From NCBI GenBank assembly GCA_963576735.1, contig OY755177.1:5394001-5458000 (forward strand): a DNA stretch of 64,000 bases, given 5' to 3'. Within the stretch, counting starts at the first letter, position 1. Every line of letters starts with the position of its first letter. A model generated the notes under the pieces. That model did no database searches, was not told the origin of the DNA, and was given only the letters and a program-made list of their open reading frames with translations. The stretch comes from Bedellia somnulentella. Taxonomy: Eukaryota; Arthropoda; Insecta; Lepidoptera; Bedelliidae. A program made the position numbers and the translations under genes. Positions 21,645 through 31,889 of the stretch are shown one piece after another.

Positions 21645-21780
21645 GCCCTGTGGTCTAACGGAAAAGCTCAGCTTTTAATCTGGAGGTCTCGAGTTGGAAT
21701 CCCGGGTGGATAATCTCACTCTCTTGGGATTGTGGCCTTGGTTGTAGGTAAGTTAATGTAATATAAACCTTACTACTAAT
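21645..21780 (+). mobile_element. tRNA-derived SINE head, fourth family
   Basis: CTGTGGTCTAACGGAAAAGC (A-box-like) and CGAGTTGGAATCCCGGG (B-box-like) lie about 40 nt apart, followed by a non-tRNA body. An intact acceptor stem is not present. Confidence 0.6.
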
Positions 21781-22044
21781 TAATTCGTTACCAACTCTGG
21801 TATGACTACTTGAATCGGTGAATCACCTTTTCCCTAGTCAAAACATACACTGACTTGATATTACACAGATGTTTTAGCTAACTACATGAAGATAACACTT
21901 ATGATCGTTCGAAAATAGCAATCAAGTACGTCGATCTTAATACCACTCGAATATTAGTTATTCATGTTCGATATCTGAACCTAAATGCATACCAGCCACT
22001 CGCAGCCCGGCTTTGTGGTCCAAAAAATTAATTATACTTATATA
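21781..22044. other. No recognised feature
   Basis: Nothing identified apart from ordinary AT-rich sequence. Confidence 0.4.
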
Positions 22045-22145
22045 GACGCCAAAGATTCAGAATTGAAAATTCCCCAGCCACTTTAGTAAGTTTAGTGAAG
22101 CGAATACTGTAAAACCGTGATAGCTTAGTTGGTAGAACACCGGAT
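22045..22145. mobile_element. SINE-M scrap (minus) followed by a SINE-T head (plus)
   Basis: 22045-22106 keeps AAAATTCCCCAGCCACTTTA of SINE-M. 22113-22145 is CCGTGATAGCTTAGTTGGTA-GAACACCGG, the first 30 nt of a SINE-T, cut off by mariner sequence that starts at about 22148. Confidence 0.7.
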
Positions 22146-22147
22146 TA

Positions 22148-23361
22148 CAAGTATCGATCTTTTCAAAGTATTCATCCTGAGCACGTATACACTTTTCCAT
22201 ACATCTGAACCAATTGGAAAATACCTGTGAACACTCTTCTTTAGATACCTCAGATATCTCGAAATTATAGGCAACCAGCGCACCTTCTTTGCTTTCAAAC
22301 CTCTTCCTCTTTAGTTTTTCTTGGAAAAAAGTAAAAATCACAAGGCGCTAGGTCAGGGGAATATGGCGGGTGAGGAAGAATTGACACATTTTTCGAGTTG
22401 AAAAAGTCTAGTGTTCTGGCAGACGTGTGCGGCGCCGCATTGTCGTGGTGCCAGAGAAGTTGCCGGATTCCTGACTTCGGTCGCTTGTCACACCAAGCTG
22501 ATATTACTGTTGGAGCATAAACTGTCACATACCATTCGGAGTTCACCGTTCTTTCATTCCCTAGCACAACAGTAGCAATATGATCCGTGTTGCAGAAAAA
22601 CGACGCCACCATTTGCTTCTGTGTGCTTCGTGCACGGCGACCTTTCGTTGGAGTTGGCTCGTCTTCAACGCACCATACAGTCGACTGTCGCTTTGATTCG
22701 GGATCATAGTTATATAGCCATGTTTCGTCACTAGTCAGTATATCATTTACGTTTTTTTTCTCGCCTCCGTTGAATTTATCTATCATGAGTAGGCACCAAT
22801 CCACCCGACGGTCTTTCTGCTCATCGGTAAGTTTGTGCGGCACCCATCTTGAACAACGTTTACGGAGAGAAATGTGATCGTGAATTATGGTTTGCATTGC
22901 TGCTGATCCAATTCCTTGTTCTCGCTCTAGCTCTACATACGTAATTTGTCAGTTTTCGCGAATAAGTTTTTCGACTGCACGAACGTTTTCTTGCCGCGGT
23001 TGGCGGCCGTCCTGTCTTCGCTTCATCTTCGAGACATCCCCATCCTCTATTAAATTCAGCAAACCAATTGAATACTGCTGCTCGGGAACAAGCAGACTCA
23101 TCAAAAGTAGAAGCCAAAAGTTCAAAACATTCTTGAGGCTTTAGACCTTTTTTAAAGTCATAATAAATCATAGCGCGAAAATCAATTCGACTGAGCTCCA
23201 TTGTTGCAAGTGAATTCCCTCCAGATTCTCGGAAATATGATGCTCATTCAAATAAAAAATAAATAAAAGAAGTGTGTTCTATATTTAAATATGTCAAAAA
23301 AAAGCTTGCCAGTGTCATTTTAATGAGAAAAGAGTATCTAAGTTCTATTGGAATGTCCCTC
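22148..23361 (-). mobile_element. mariner element, left end lost, right TIR split by SINE-T
   Basis: The left side starts inside the element (ACAAGTATCGATCTTTTC) without the usual terminal repeat. The right end carries GAGTATCTAAGTTCTATTGG-AATGTCCCTC, but a SINE-T (23362-23709) sits inside the terminal repeat; its last bases, CATGTCCCTCG then TA, resume at 23709-23721. The transposase is on the minus strand. Confidence 0.9.
22260..23201 (-). pseudogene. mariner transposase, frameshifted but nearly full length
   Basis: Three overlapping frames (23201-22860, 22897-22295, 22341-22057) cover the protein. The N-terminus has the paired HTH-type DNA-binding region (YYDFKKGLKPQECFELL). The first catalytic Asp is in LTSDETWLYNYD, the second in WHHDNAAPHTS and the third in DLAPCDFYFF, matching D,D34D mariners. 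There are frameshifts near 22880 and 22310 and a lost segment in between, so the protein cannot be made. This is the best record here of the family's coding region. Confidence 0.9.
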
Positions 23362-23709
23362 CCAGCCCAGTGGGTAGAAAACTCGGTTATCGTGCAAAAC
23401 GACTAGTGTTAAAATCCTGAGTCGGGCCTACACCAATTTGTCTTTTCTAAAGAATTTATCATGGTTGTTAACGGTGAGGGAAAACATCGTGAGGAAACCC
23501 ACATGGCTGAGTTGTACTTAGTCATGTGACAGTGTATTCGTACAAAAACGGCGATAGGCCTGCCCCCTATCACGTGAGTACACTGTCCATGCAAAACGTG
23601 GGTACTATGAACACCAGGTGATAAAGTCACGTGATGTTCAGAAGTATTAGTACCTCTGACAACCCCTTCGGGGATATTCGGCGTGAACGTTTATGGTTAT
23701 GGTTATGGC
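23362..23709 (+). mobile_element. SINE-T inserted in a mariner terminal repeat, 9-bp TSD
   Basis: ATGTCCCTC occurs at 23353-23361 and 23710-23718. The head is tRNA-like (CCCAGTGGGTAGAAAACTCG; B box decayed, GTTAAAATCCTG), followed by the standard body and the 3' end CCAACCCCTTCGGGGATATT, CGGCGTGAACGTT and three TTATGG-like units. Confidence 0.92.
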
Positions 23710-23721
23710 ATGTCCCTCGTA

Positions 23722-24332
23722 TAAGGAATAGTCTTTTATATAGCATTTTAAAGTATATATTAGCTATTTATAGCAGTACGACAAGATTAGCAAGTCATCG
23801 TATTATTAATTTTGGATATATTTTTTTGTCAAACTTTGCCAACGTAACAAAGAGAAAAAATCGATGACCGTGGCGCTCCGAGTATCTATATAACTCCTAA
23901 ACATTAAGAGGCCTAGCACGAACGGTATATTAGCGTCACGATATCGTTTAGAATGAGATGATGTAAGTGCGAAAAGGACGGCTGTTTTATACCACGTGAT
24001 ATCTATTTAAAAGGTCTCTCGTACTAGCTATGCAGACATCTTACCTATACAATAATCTACGTCTTAACAGTATGTGTACTGAGTCATGTTTACTTAGAGG
24101 GTACTTATCAATCAGTCATAAATTCATAATATCAGTTATATCAAAGTCCAAAAAGCAGCAAGGTAATAAAAAACGTAGTTTAAAGAACTAGTCATTGTAG
24201 TATCAATTTTGAAATGATGTCACCGCTCTTTTACCATACCACGTCATAGGAAATGAACTTATTTTCCCCATGACAGTAAATTATATTGTATATTATCTGT
24301 AGCTCTGTAGTTTCAGCTTAAAATAGTATTAA
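23722..24332. other. No recognised gene; possible small inverted element
   Basis: CCTAGCACGAACGG (23911) and TCGTACTAGC (24020) are loosely inverted and could be ends of an old MITE of about 120 bp, but the match is short. Otherwise nothing. Confidence 0.3.
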
Positions 24333-24336
24333 TAGG

Positions 24337-24572
24337 TACATACATACATATATTCACGGCTATAAATCCCAGGAAGGGGTAGCCAGAGCTAAGGATTTCG
24401 AAATTCCTCAGCCACTTTTGAAAAGTTGAGTAATGGCAAATTAAAGGTTGTTGATGATGAGTCTCCAACCGCATCCCCCAAAAATCCCTTAAGAGCCCCA
24501 ATACTGTAGTCACCTCTTACGTATACTTACCGGAAGAGATGGGGTAGTGCTATTCTAAGCCGACACTACATA
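24337..24572 (-). mobile_element. SINE-M, full length
   Basis: From CATACATATATTCACGGCTA through AGCCACTTTTGAAAAGTTGA to AAGCCGACACTACATACC. Confidence 0.88.
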
Positions 24573-24579
24573 CCAGGAG

Positions 24580-24742
24580 GAGACTTAGGGTAATAGAGTT
24601 TTTTATAGGGCCATATGATTTGCGATTCATCCTTTGATTTCACAATCTTTTCCCCCTCTAACGTTGCTCAAAATAAGCCCCAATACCGTAAGTTGGCTCC
24701 TACGAACAAAAATGGGAAGAAATGGTGTAGTGCTATTCTATA
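24580..24742. mobile_element. Two SINE-M scraps in opposite orientation
   Basis: 24580-24670 resembles the plus-strand centre (GAGACTTAGGGTAATAGAG ... ACAATCTTTTCCCCCTCTAA). 24671-24742 is the minus-strand 5' half (AAGCCCCAATACCGTAAGTT ... GTAGTGCTATTCTATAC). Confidence 0.6.
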
Positions 24743-24769
24743 CTTTAATTTTCAATAACTTTTTATTTG

Positions 24770-25013
24770 CTGTGTAGTGTCGGCTTAGAATAACACTACC
24801 CCATTTCTTCCGGTGGGTGTACGTAAGAGGCGACTAACGGTATTGGGGCTTGTAAGGGATTTTTGGGCGATGCGGTTGGAGACCCATCCCCAACAACCTT
24901 GATTCCACCATCTTTTCCCCACGCAACTTCCAAAAGCGGCTGCGGAATTTCTAATTCCCTAGCTCTGGCTACCCCTTCAAGGGATTCATAGCCGTGAGTA
25001 TATGTATGTATGT
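24770..25013 (+). mobile_element. SINE-M, full length
   Basis: GCTGTGTAGTGTCGGCTTAG to GCCGTGAGTATATGTATGTA. Close to the 4578-4834 reference. Possible short duplication TTTTTAT. Confidence 0.9.
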
Positions 25014-25117
25014 TTTTATAGTAATGTTTGGTAGTGCGGTGTAGGCCACAACTTTTACTCCATAATATTGCCCGGTTGTCAAAATAAACCGTTAGCATAC
25101 ATACAAATGTACCGATA

Positions 25118-25302
25118 CATTATACTCAGGGCCATAACTCCCAGAAATTCCTTAGCCACATTTGGAAGTTGATAGAAGGGAAGAAGGTTGTAGAAATGAA
25201 GTACCATTGATGATGGTCTTCCAACCGCATCACCAAAATACCACTTAAAAAGCCCCATACCCTTAGTCGCTTCTTAAGACACCCGTGGGTAGAAAGTGGT
25301 AG
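25118..25302 (-). mobile_element. SINE-M, older copy, split by the 1.5-kb element
   Basis: TTATACTCAGGGCCATAACT at the tail side through CTTAGTCGCTTCTTAAGACA to GGTAGAAAGTGGTAG. Its 5' end resumes at 26816-26844 (AGTGACATTCTAAACCGAGA, TTACACGGC). Confidence 0.88.
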
Positions 25303-26815
25303 CCCAAGAAACACGTCGAAGCCGCATATCAGCCAAATCAAGGCATTGCTGTATCCTTTAAGCATTTTGAACTGGTTGTGTAAAAGGCATATATACGGCT
25401 ATACGGCTACTATACGGCTTATTTGGGCACAAATTTTACGGCTTTAGAACGAACATTGGCATTTGCGTGAGTTAATTTCGGCTAACGGCCGTAAAATAAC
25501 ATTATATTGGACAATGAAAAGGCGAATGGCCGTAAAAGAGCATTTTTTGCTTCAAACAACATGCCAAAGGCCGCAAAAAAGCACTGCTGTTGTCGAAATA
25601 CGGGCCAGCGGCATTAGAAAAGACTCATAATGGTCATTCAAAGGGCCAATAGCATTGTATCTGTCAAATATACGGCAAACGGCATGAAACTATTTTTACA
25701 GTGTCATTGCAAAATTATCTCCAACACCACGGCAAAGGTGATATTAACAATTAAACGTGATTCATTTATGTCAATGGATGAACGACGATGGCAGTGAGAG
25801 TGAAGTGACTTGTCAACCATATTTATTTTATAAAAATATAAATTATAAAGGGTTAGTGTTAGTTTATCTGTAATTCTGTGCTTAAATTACTGCGCTTTGA
25901 TTTTCACTGTGAATGTCTGTATAGTTTCCATTGAAAATTTTCACGCGCCTTCGATTTATTGTAGTTTTTGAGGAAAAAATGTGTGAAATGTTAAAATAAT
26001 TGTACATTCCGATCATAATTTGAGTTTTGTTTGCTTATTATTAGTAGTTATAGTTGTTTGAGGAGTTTAAATTTAAGTGCCAGCATAACGCAAAGGATTA
26101 TTTCTCTTAGAGGAAATAGATTAGAATGTTGATCTTTATGCATAATAAAATATTAACGAAATGGTGCCACCATTATTATAATTTGGAGATCCTTGAAGTT
26201 GAAAAAAACCTCGCTTTCCAAATAATATGTGATATGTGAATATTATAAAGGTATTAAAAATATATATGACTTATATGTTGTTGAATTACTTTTCTTAATA
26301 CTATTTTTTAGTTTTTTTAGAAATAATAAGATAACCTCAAATATTTTCCTTCTCATGGCTGCCTAATGGTTGACAAATGCATCAAAATGGATGCAAATAC
26401 GGCTTGAGGCCTTAAAATAAGCCAAGTATATCTGGTTTATTTGCTGTTAGCCGTTCAAACAACACACAGTTGACCATTGAAATGCTAGCCGTAAATTGGC
26501 ATCCTGTTGTACTAATGTACGGCTTTAGGCATTTATTATGTATAACTTCATGAGTTTACGCGGCTTTTGGCATGATTGTACGACAGATTAATGCCACTAT
26601 ACGGCCAATGGCACTTGATTCCACTAAGAGCCGCAAAACTGGTTTGAATTATTCCAATATCTGACTGCTTTGCGGCTTTAGAGCGTTAGAATGAGTTTGG
26701 AGTGCCAATATAAAGCCTTAAGACGTGTGGCAAACTTATATACGATATTTTACGGGCTTTAAGCTCTGCACAGGTATAGAAAAAGATAATTAGAGGGCTT
26801 TTCGTGTTACTTGGG
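25303..26815. mobile_element. Unclassified 1.5-kb DNA transposon with subterminal repeats
   Basis: Bounded exactly because it interrupts a SINE-M: the left end CCCAAGAAACACG and the complement of the right end CCCAAGTAACACG match at 12 of 13 positions, and AG is repeated at both junctions (25301-25302 and 26816-26817). The outer 350-450 bp on each side carry many copies of short motifs: TACGGC/GCCGTA, usually within about 10 nt of TGGCAT/ATGCCA or TTAGGCAT, in both orientations (for example 25430-25700 and 26390-26760). The centre (25750-26330) is plain AT-rich DNA. There is no transposase frame, so it is non-autonomous. Subterminal motif arrays of this kind bind transposase in CACTA-, hAT- and similar elements. 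I cannot assign a superfamily. Confidence 0.8.
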
Positions 26816-26844
26816 AGTGACATTCTAAACCGAGATTACACGGC
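26816..26844 (-). mobile_element. SINE-M 5' end, continuation of the 25118-25302 copy
   Basis: AGTGACATTCTAAACCGAGA-TTACACGGC completes the interrupted SINE. Confidence 0.85.
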
Positions 26845-27198
26845 AAACCGTTTACGTTTTTTCATTATTTCGGTTAATTGAACATTACAGTTTAATGAAG
26901 CGTCAGCTTAAAAGAGTCCCTGAAATGTAAAATAAGTTTTTCCTTTCCACTTTCATCTATCTTGGTTCAATCTAGCATCGAGTAACAAATTGGTTTGGCA
27001 CCGTTTGAGACATTATTTCGCTTGAAAAGTTTGCAAAGGAAATGAGGATGTCTGAAGTTTAAGTGGGGCCTGAATTGAAACAATTAACCTCGGAGTTTTG
27101 TTACTGAAGCAAAAATAATATCACAGCAAAATCCGGTTAAAATCTTGTAAAATGTTACCCGTTCGTAAAGTTGCAAAATAGAAATAGGGCCTTATAAA
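26845..27198. other. No recognised feature
   Basis: Nothing identified. Confidence 0.45.
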
Positions 27199-27199
27199 T

Positions 27200-27398
27200 A
27201 AGATGGTGTTGTTAGTAGAGGATGGCAGCGTAAGACGTTTGAAAACAAACAAAAACGTTCTTACAAAGGCGAAAGTCCGCATTGATAAGAATAAAAGAGC
27301 ATGTATGAGAAGAATGAAGAATGTGGCAGAAGCAAGAAAGATTGGTCAAGATTGTACAAAGTGGATATCTACCTACCATAATAGGAACAACGGGCTTT
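27200..27398 (+). mobile_element. LINE-R 3' region without microsatellite tail, decayed
   Basis: GATGGTGTTGTTAGTAGAGG ... ATAAGAATAAAAGAGCATGT ... TCTACCTACCATAATAGGAA parallels the LINE-R reference. A 65-codon frame (27203-27400) retains KNKRACMRRM, the LINE-R terminal motif. The GGCGTGAG tail is gone. Confidence 0.75.
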
Positions 27399-27566
27399 AG
27401 TATAAGTAAATTACCCGTTTGGTTCAGATATATCAGATATTCTAAAAAGACTGAAGAAAATTACTGTCAAAGAATGTCACAAGCACAAACCAATTATAAA
27501 CTTAATGTTACTCGTTCAGTTCAGGAATATGCAGAGGCCAAATTAAATATGTTACATAGGAGTATG

Positions 27567-27890
27567 CCGTGATAGCTCTGTGGGTAGAACACCGCTTATC
27601 CTGCAGACGATGAGGGTTCGAATCCCGGGTTAGGCTTGCACTAATTTGGCTTTTCTAAAGACATATGTGTGGTTAATTTATCATGGTTGTTAATGGTGAG
27701 GGAAAATATCGTGAGTAAAGTGTATTCATACAAAACGACGATAGGCCTGCTCTCTATCACGTGAGTACACTGCCTATGCAAAACGTGGGTACTGTTAACA
27801 CCAGGTGACTATGTTACGTGATGTTCAGGAGTATTAATACCTCTGCTACCCCTTTGGGGATATTCAGCGTGAACGTTTGGGTTGAGTTTT
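27567..27890 (+). mobile_element. SINE-T with well-preserved tRNA-like head
   Basis: Head: CCGTGATAGCTCTGTGGGTA-GAACACCGCTTATC with A box TAGCTCTGTGGG, and B box GGTTCGAATCCCGGG. The body has an internal deletion after CATCGTGAG-like sequence; the 3' end is GCTACCCCTTTGGGGATATT, CAGCGTGAACGTT. Confidence 0.9.
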
Positions 27891-27975
27891 TTGTAAATCT
27901 GTAGGTAATGGAGTGTGAGCAGTAATATGGTGAAAGATTTTTGGAAGCTCTAACCTAGCTAGCTCTATTTTTTCT

Positions 27976-29448
27976 AAAAAATAACTTTTAACAAAAAGAA
28001 AACCGACTTCATAGTTGGAAAAACAACCGAATATAAACAATCTAGTACTAAAAAGTACGATATAAGTTTTTTAATTGAATATGAGTACTGTGATTAATAC
28101 CTTAGCAATTTTTTTATTCCACACGCGTCAGTTAAACCTACCTAAATATTAAAATTCTCTTAAATTAATTTGTGAGCCGGTGCCAGCCTGCGTGATGATT
28201 GATAATAAAAAGTGTGTATTTCGCACTCCATATACATGTACAATGTAGGATACCTTGTAGTTGTAGGGTAAATAGATTTTTGTACGTATTACCATTTAAA
28301 ACGTTAGGTGATCGATATATATTGTTTAGATTGTAATAATCAGAGATAGATAGTAGGCCGAATTTACTTTTGTTTGACTGGCACGGACTCAAAAATTAAT
28401 TTAAGAGAATTTTAATATTTAGGTAAGTTTAACTGACGCGTGTGGAATAAAAAAAATGCTAAGGTATTAATCACAGTACTCATATTCAATTAAAAAACTT
28501 ATTTCGTACTTTTTAGTACTAGATTGTTTATTTTCGGTTGTTTTTCCAACTATGAAGTCGGTTTTCTTTTTGTTAAAAGTTATTTTATTTTACGAGTTTT
28601 AGAGATGGGTAGACCTGGCAAAGATGCCTCTCGGATGAGGAAGCGACGGTTACTGTATTATTCTTCGTATTTCCGGTATTTCTATTATTATACGATATTA
28701 AATAGGCTCAACAATATGTAGCTTTACATTGTTCTTGAAATCCCTCGAAAGGCGATGGTCTACAATTCTACATCTCAAGGAAGACTAAAACGTTCACGCC
28801 GAATATCCCCGAAGGGGTTAGCAGAAGTAGTAATACATCTGAATATCACGTGACATTGACACCTGTTGTTCAGAGTACCCACGATGTGCTTGGACAGTGT
28901 TCTCACGTTATACAGTACAGGCCTATCGGCATTTTGAACAAATACACTGTCACATGATTGTGATTTCGACAGTCCCCTCGATTTCCTGGGATGCCATCAT
29001 CAGATCCTGGTCTCATGGTACTTTCTTGGTAACAATAACATAACAAAAGAATTTTTTAGTGAACCTGTACTTCTCTTCATAAAAGCTACGAAGAGGAGTA
29101 CAAATCTATACATAATGTTGAAAGAATTGTTTCCTAACTCCTAGTGATTGAGATCCCACACCTTCCATCATCAGCTCAGCAGCATAACAATATGATTTTC
29201 AGAAGCAAATGCCAATATAAGTTCAGAAAATATGTAAAACGCGGTACATTTGCCTATAAAATTTGAGGGTTCCCCTCGATTTCTCCAGGATCCCATCATC
29301 AGACCCTGATATCCTCATCATGGTACCAATCCGGGAGTATCTTCTTTCCTATGAAAAAATAATAATAGGTAATCGGCGAAAAAACATAAAAAAAATATAT
29401 ATACGGTCGAATTGAGAACACTCCTTTTTTTGAAGTCGGTTAAAAAAT
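27976..29448 (-). mobile_element. Composite element E, copy 2 (inverted relative to copy 1)
   Basis: The order is reversed relative to 11781-13272: foldback module first (27976-28590), then the body with the captured SINE-T (28789-28965), ending GAGAACACTCCTTTTTTTGA, AGTCGGTTAAAAA. The two copies are near-identical over long stretches (for example TCATCCGAGAGGCATCTTTG in copy 1 against its complement at 28623). Confidence 0.72.
28789..28965 (-). mobile_element. SINE-T 3' half captured inside element E, copy 2
   Basis: AACGTTCACGCCGAATATCC ... ATCTGAATATCACGTGACAT ... TACACTGTCACATGATTGTG; same internal limits as in copy 1. Confidence 0.85.
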
Positions 29449-29680
29449 GTAATTAGTTAACCACGCCATATTCGTATAGCCTTTGTGCGAAAATCAATTA
29501 TTATATTGTAATTAAACTAGACTGCTGAGCCCTTTTATATAAGTTATCTTAATTATATTTTCCCCTACGTTTCTTTTTCTTGGTTATTACCAAAGTTACC
29601 ACAGTGGAAATGTTTTTTTGATTTCGGTGTCTACTATATAATCTACGGTGTATTAACTATGAAATATTTTTCGCATTTAT
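29449..29680. other. No recognised feature
   Basis: Short AT-rich spacer between element E and a Helitron terminus. Confidence 0.4.
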
Positions 29681-29811
29681 AGTAAACTAGCTTTTTGCCC
29701 GCGACTTCGTCCGCGTGGACTTCATTTTTCGCATCCGGTTTACATCCAAAATACTGAAACACCATCTCAACTTCTGTTTTTTATATTTATATTCCCGCGG
29801 GCGTTGTAAAG

Positions 29812-29985
29812 GATATAAAGGACATCGAGGCTTTTTAAGTGATAGTTGGGCGATGCAGTTGGTGACCCATTACTAACAACCTTTATTTAACTACCTTTTC
29901 CTCAATATATTTCCAAAATTGGATGAGAATTACTATCTCTGAAGCTATGGCTACCCTTTTATGGAATTTATGGCCGTTGGTATTT
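29812..29985 (+). mobile_element. SINE-M, 5'-truncated, inside Helitron
   Basis: GGCTTTTTAAGTGATAGTTG, GGCGATGCAGTTGGTGACCC, then CTATGGCTACCCTTTTATGG and GGCCGTTGGTATTTAC. Confidence 0.8.
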
Positions 29986-30111
29986 ACTCATGAATGATTT
30001 TTTGATGAATTTCATAACTTCAATCACACCAAGTATTATGTATTATGTTTCTAGATACAAAAATGACAAAAATCTCTATTTACTACTATTAACTTTCATT
30101 TGTTATATTAA

Positions 30112-30494
30112 AGCGACATGATAGTCCAGTGGGTAGAACACCCGCCCTAAAAACAGAAGGGCGTGAGTTCCAATCCTGGGACGGGCCTACACCAATTTGT
30201 CTTTTCTAAAGTCATATGTGTGGTTAATTTATCATGGTTGCTAACGGTGAGGGAAAACATCGTGAGGAAACCCACATGGCTGAGTTGTACTTAGTCATGT
30301 GACAGTGTATTCGTACAAAACGGCGATAGGCCTGCCCCCTATCACGTGAGTACACTGTCTAAGCAAAACGTGGGTACCTTCTCTGGAAACTAGATGGCGC
30401 TTGCCATGTGAGTTCAGGAGTATTGGTACCTCTGCCAACCCCTTCGGGGATAAACGGCGTGAACGTTTATGTTATGTTTATGTTATGTTGTTAT
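30112..30494 (+). mobile_element. SINE-T, full length, inside Helitron
   Basis: Head GATAGTCCAGTGGGTAGAAC and GTTCCAATCCTGGGACGGG (B-box-like); long conserved body; 3' end CCAACCCCTTCGGGGATAAA, CGGCGTGAACGTT and TTATG units. Confidence 0.93.
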
Positions 30495-30865
30495 ATCAAC
30501 CTCTTAGGGGTTAGGTACCAAAAATTTTAATTTTAATTGTTCATGAGAATCAAGAAACAAACCATTTTGTACCAAGTTCCTATGTTAAAAAATGATAATA
30601 TCTTAGGAAGTACAAATAAGTAAACGAATTGTAGTTTGGCGCTTCGGCCGGTGGCCTGGTGCTGCCTCCTACACTGACCGTTGATGATAGTGGGACAGCT
30701 TGCAGCGATTGCTTGGGATTATGAGGATGGTTAGTGGTGGATCTACATCCAAAATAATGGCTAAAGTGAAGGGATAGTGCTCGCTATGACTATATATTGT
30801 GTTAATATATAGTGTTATTCTAAGCAAACAAAACAATACAATTACAAAAAGCTTTAATCACCTGA

Positions 30866-31160
30866 GATACGAACCCGGGACGATTGATTATTCATAGTAG
30901 TCAGTTATAACGCTACGCCACGGGGACGTTACCGGCAGTGTCAAATTTTTATTACGCTATACTTTGTATTAGTCTTACTATTGACAAACAAATTTGTTAT
31001 TTAAATGTACATTTATTTTGATAAAAATGCATGAAACCCTTAATCTTCCCAAAATGAACATTAACGAAGAGTCTGATATGAAGTCCATCGATGAAAAAAA
31101 TAATCGCTGCAATATGTTGACCCATATATGAGTATAGGTTTTTTATGCTCCTGTGGGAAC
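30866..31160 (-). mobile_element. tRNA-headed repeat, fifth family
   Basis: On the minus strand TGGCGTAGCGTTATAACTG (A-box-like) and CCCGGGTTCGTATCTCAGG (B-box-like) lie in 30866-30930. The flank (ATGCATGAAACCCTTAATCT ... GAAGAGTCTGATATGAAGTC ... GTGGGAACCCTTGCGAA) recurs at 63600-63770 beside another such head (63110-63190), so head and flank travel together. Confidence 0.6.
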
Positions 31161-31166
31161 CCTTGC

Positions 31167-31395
31167 GAATTCCTCATTTTCGAGGATTCATCATCGTATC
31201 ATTTAGATTCTAAATTTACATGCCTTTATTCGTTTGCAATATAAGTTAATGTAAAAAACAGTTTAGATGATAAAAAATATAGTTAATCATCAATAGTGCA
31301 TCATCCCTCAGGAATTTCTCATTTTCGGAGATTCATTATTGTATCATTTAGCTTCTAAATTTACATGTTTATATTAGTTTGCAATTATATTACTT
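31167..31395. repeat. Imperfect tandem duplication, about 145-bp period
   Basis: 31167-31250 (CTCATTTTCGAGGATTCATC ... TAAATTTACATGCC) is repeated at 31312-31395 (CTCATTTTCGGAGATTCATT ... TAAATTTACATGTT), within the Helitron. Confidence 0.75.
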
Positions 31396-31669
31396 TGTTT
31401 AAAACGACACACAGCGCCATCTCCAAATCATCCAGCCAGGAAACAATATTTATGTTTTCCCTCGGGAACATCTTTTTAATCGGGATAAAAAGTACCCTAT
31501 TTTTTAATAGCTTCTAACTATACGTCTGCAAAATTTCAAAGCAATCGGTTTAGTAGTTACGGCGTGAAAGCGACACAACAAACAAACAAACAAACTAACA
31601 AACTCACTTTCCGATTTATAATATTAGTATGGATTAATACAAATGTTATTATAATAAAACGCACAAACA

Positions 31670-31815
31670 AAAAATTACCCATCATCAACAACCTTTATTT
31701 TACCACCTTTTCCCCACACAACTTTCCAAAAGTGGCTGAAGAATATCTAGTTCCTTAGCTCTGGCTACCCCTTCTAGGGATTTATAACCGTGAGTATATG
31801 TATGTATTTATGTAT
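31670..31815 (+). mobile_element. SINE-M, 5'-truncated
   Basis: TACCCATCATCAACAACCTT to CTACCCCTTCTAGGGATTTA, TAACCGTGAG and an ATGT tail, next to the Helitron edge. Confidence 0.88.
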
Positions 31816-31889
31816 AAAGTTGTAATAATTAATATAGGAAATAACATATACTAATTACAATAATAGTTGCAGTAAGTAAAATAACGAAC

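Larger units (their letters stand above)
29687..31633 (-). mobile_element. Non-autonomous Helitron with nested SINEs
   Basis: The right edge, read on the minus strand, is TCCATACTAATATTATAAAT; the left edge is CGCGGACGAAGTCGCGGG, CAAAAAGCTAG. Together they give A-TC...CTAG-T, the Helitron insertion signature, with the 3' GC hairpin in place. Nested inside are a truncated SINE-M (29812-29985), a SINE-T (30112-30492) and a tRNA-headed repeat (about 30866-31160). There is no Rep/helicase frame. Treating both ends as one element is an inference, because the nested insertions separate them. Confidence 0.6.

Noticed and set aside
27567..27640. Functional tRNA gene
   Set aside because: A and B boxes are good, but the acceptor stem does not close and the same head begins every SINE-T; it is the SINE promoter. 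The other heads (15681, 21645, 52428, 63108) were rejected as tRNA genes for the same reason.
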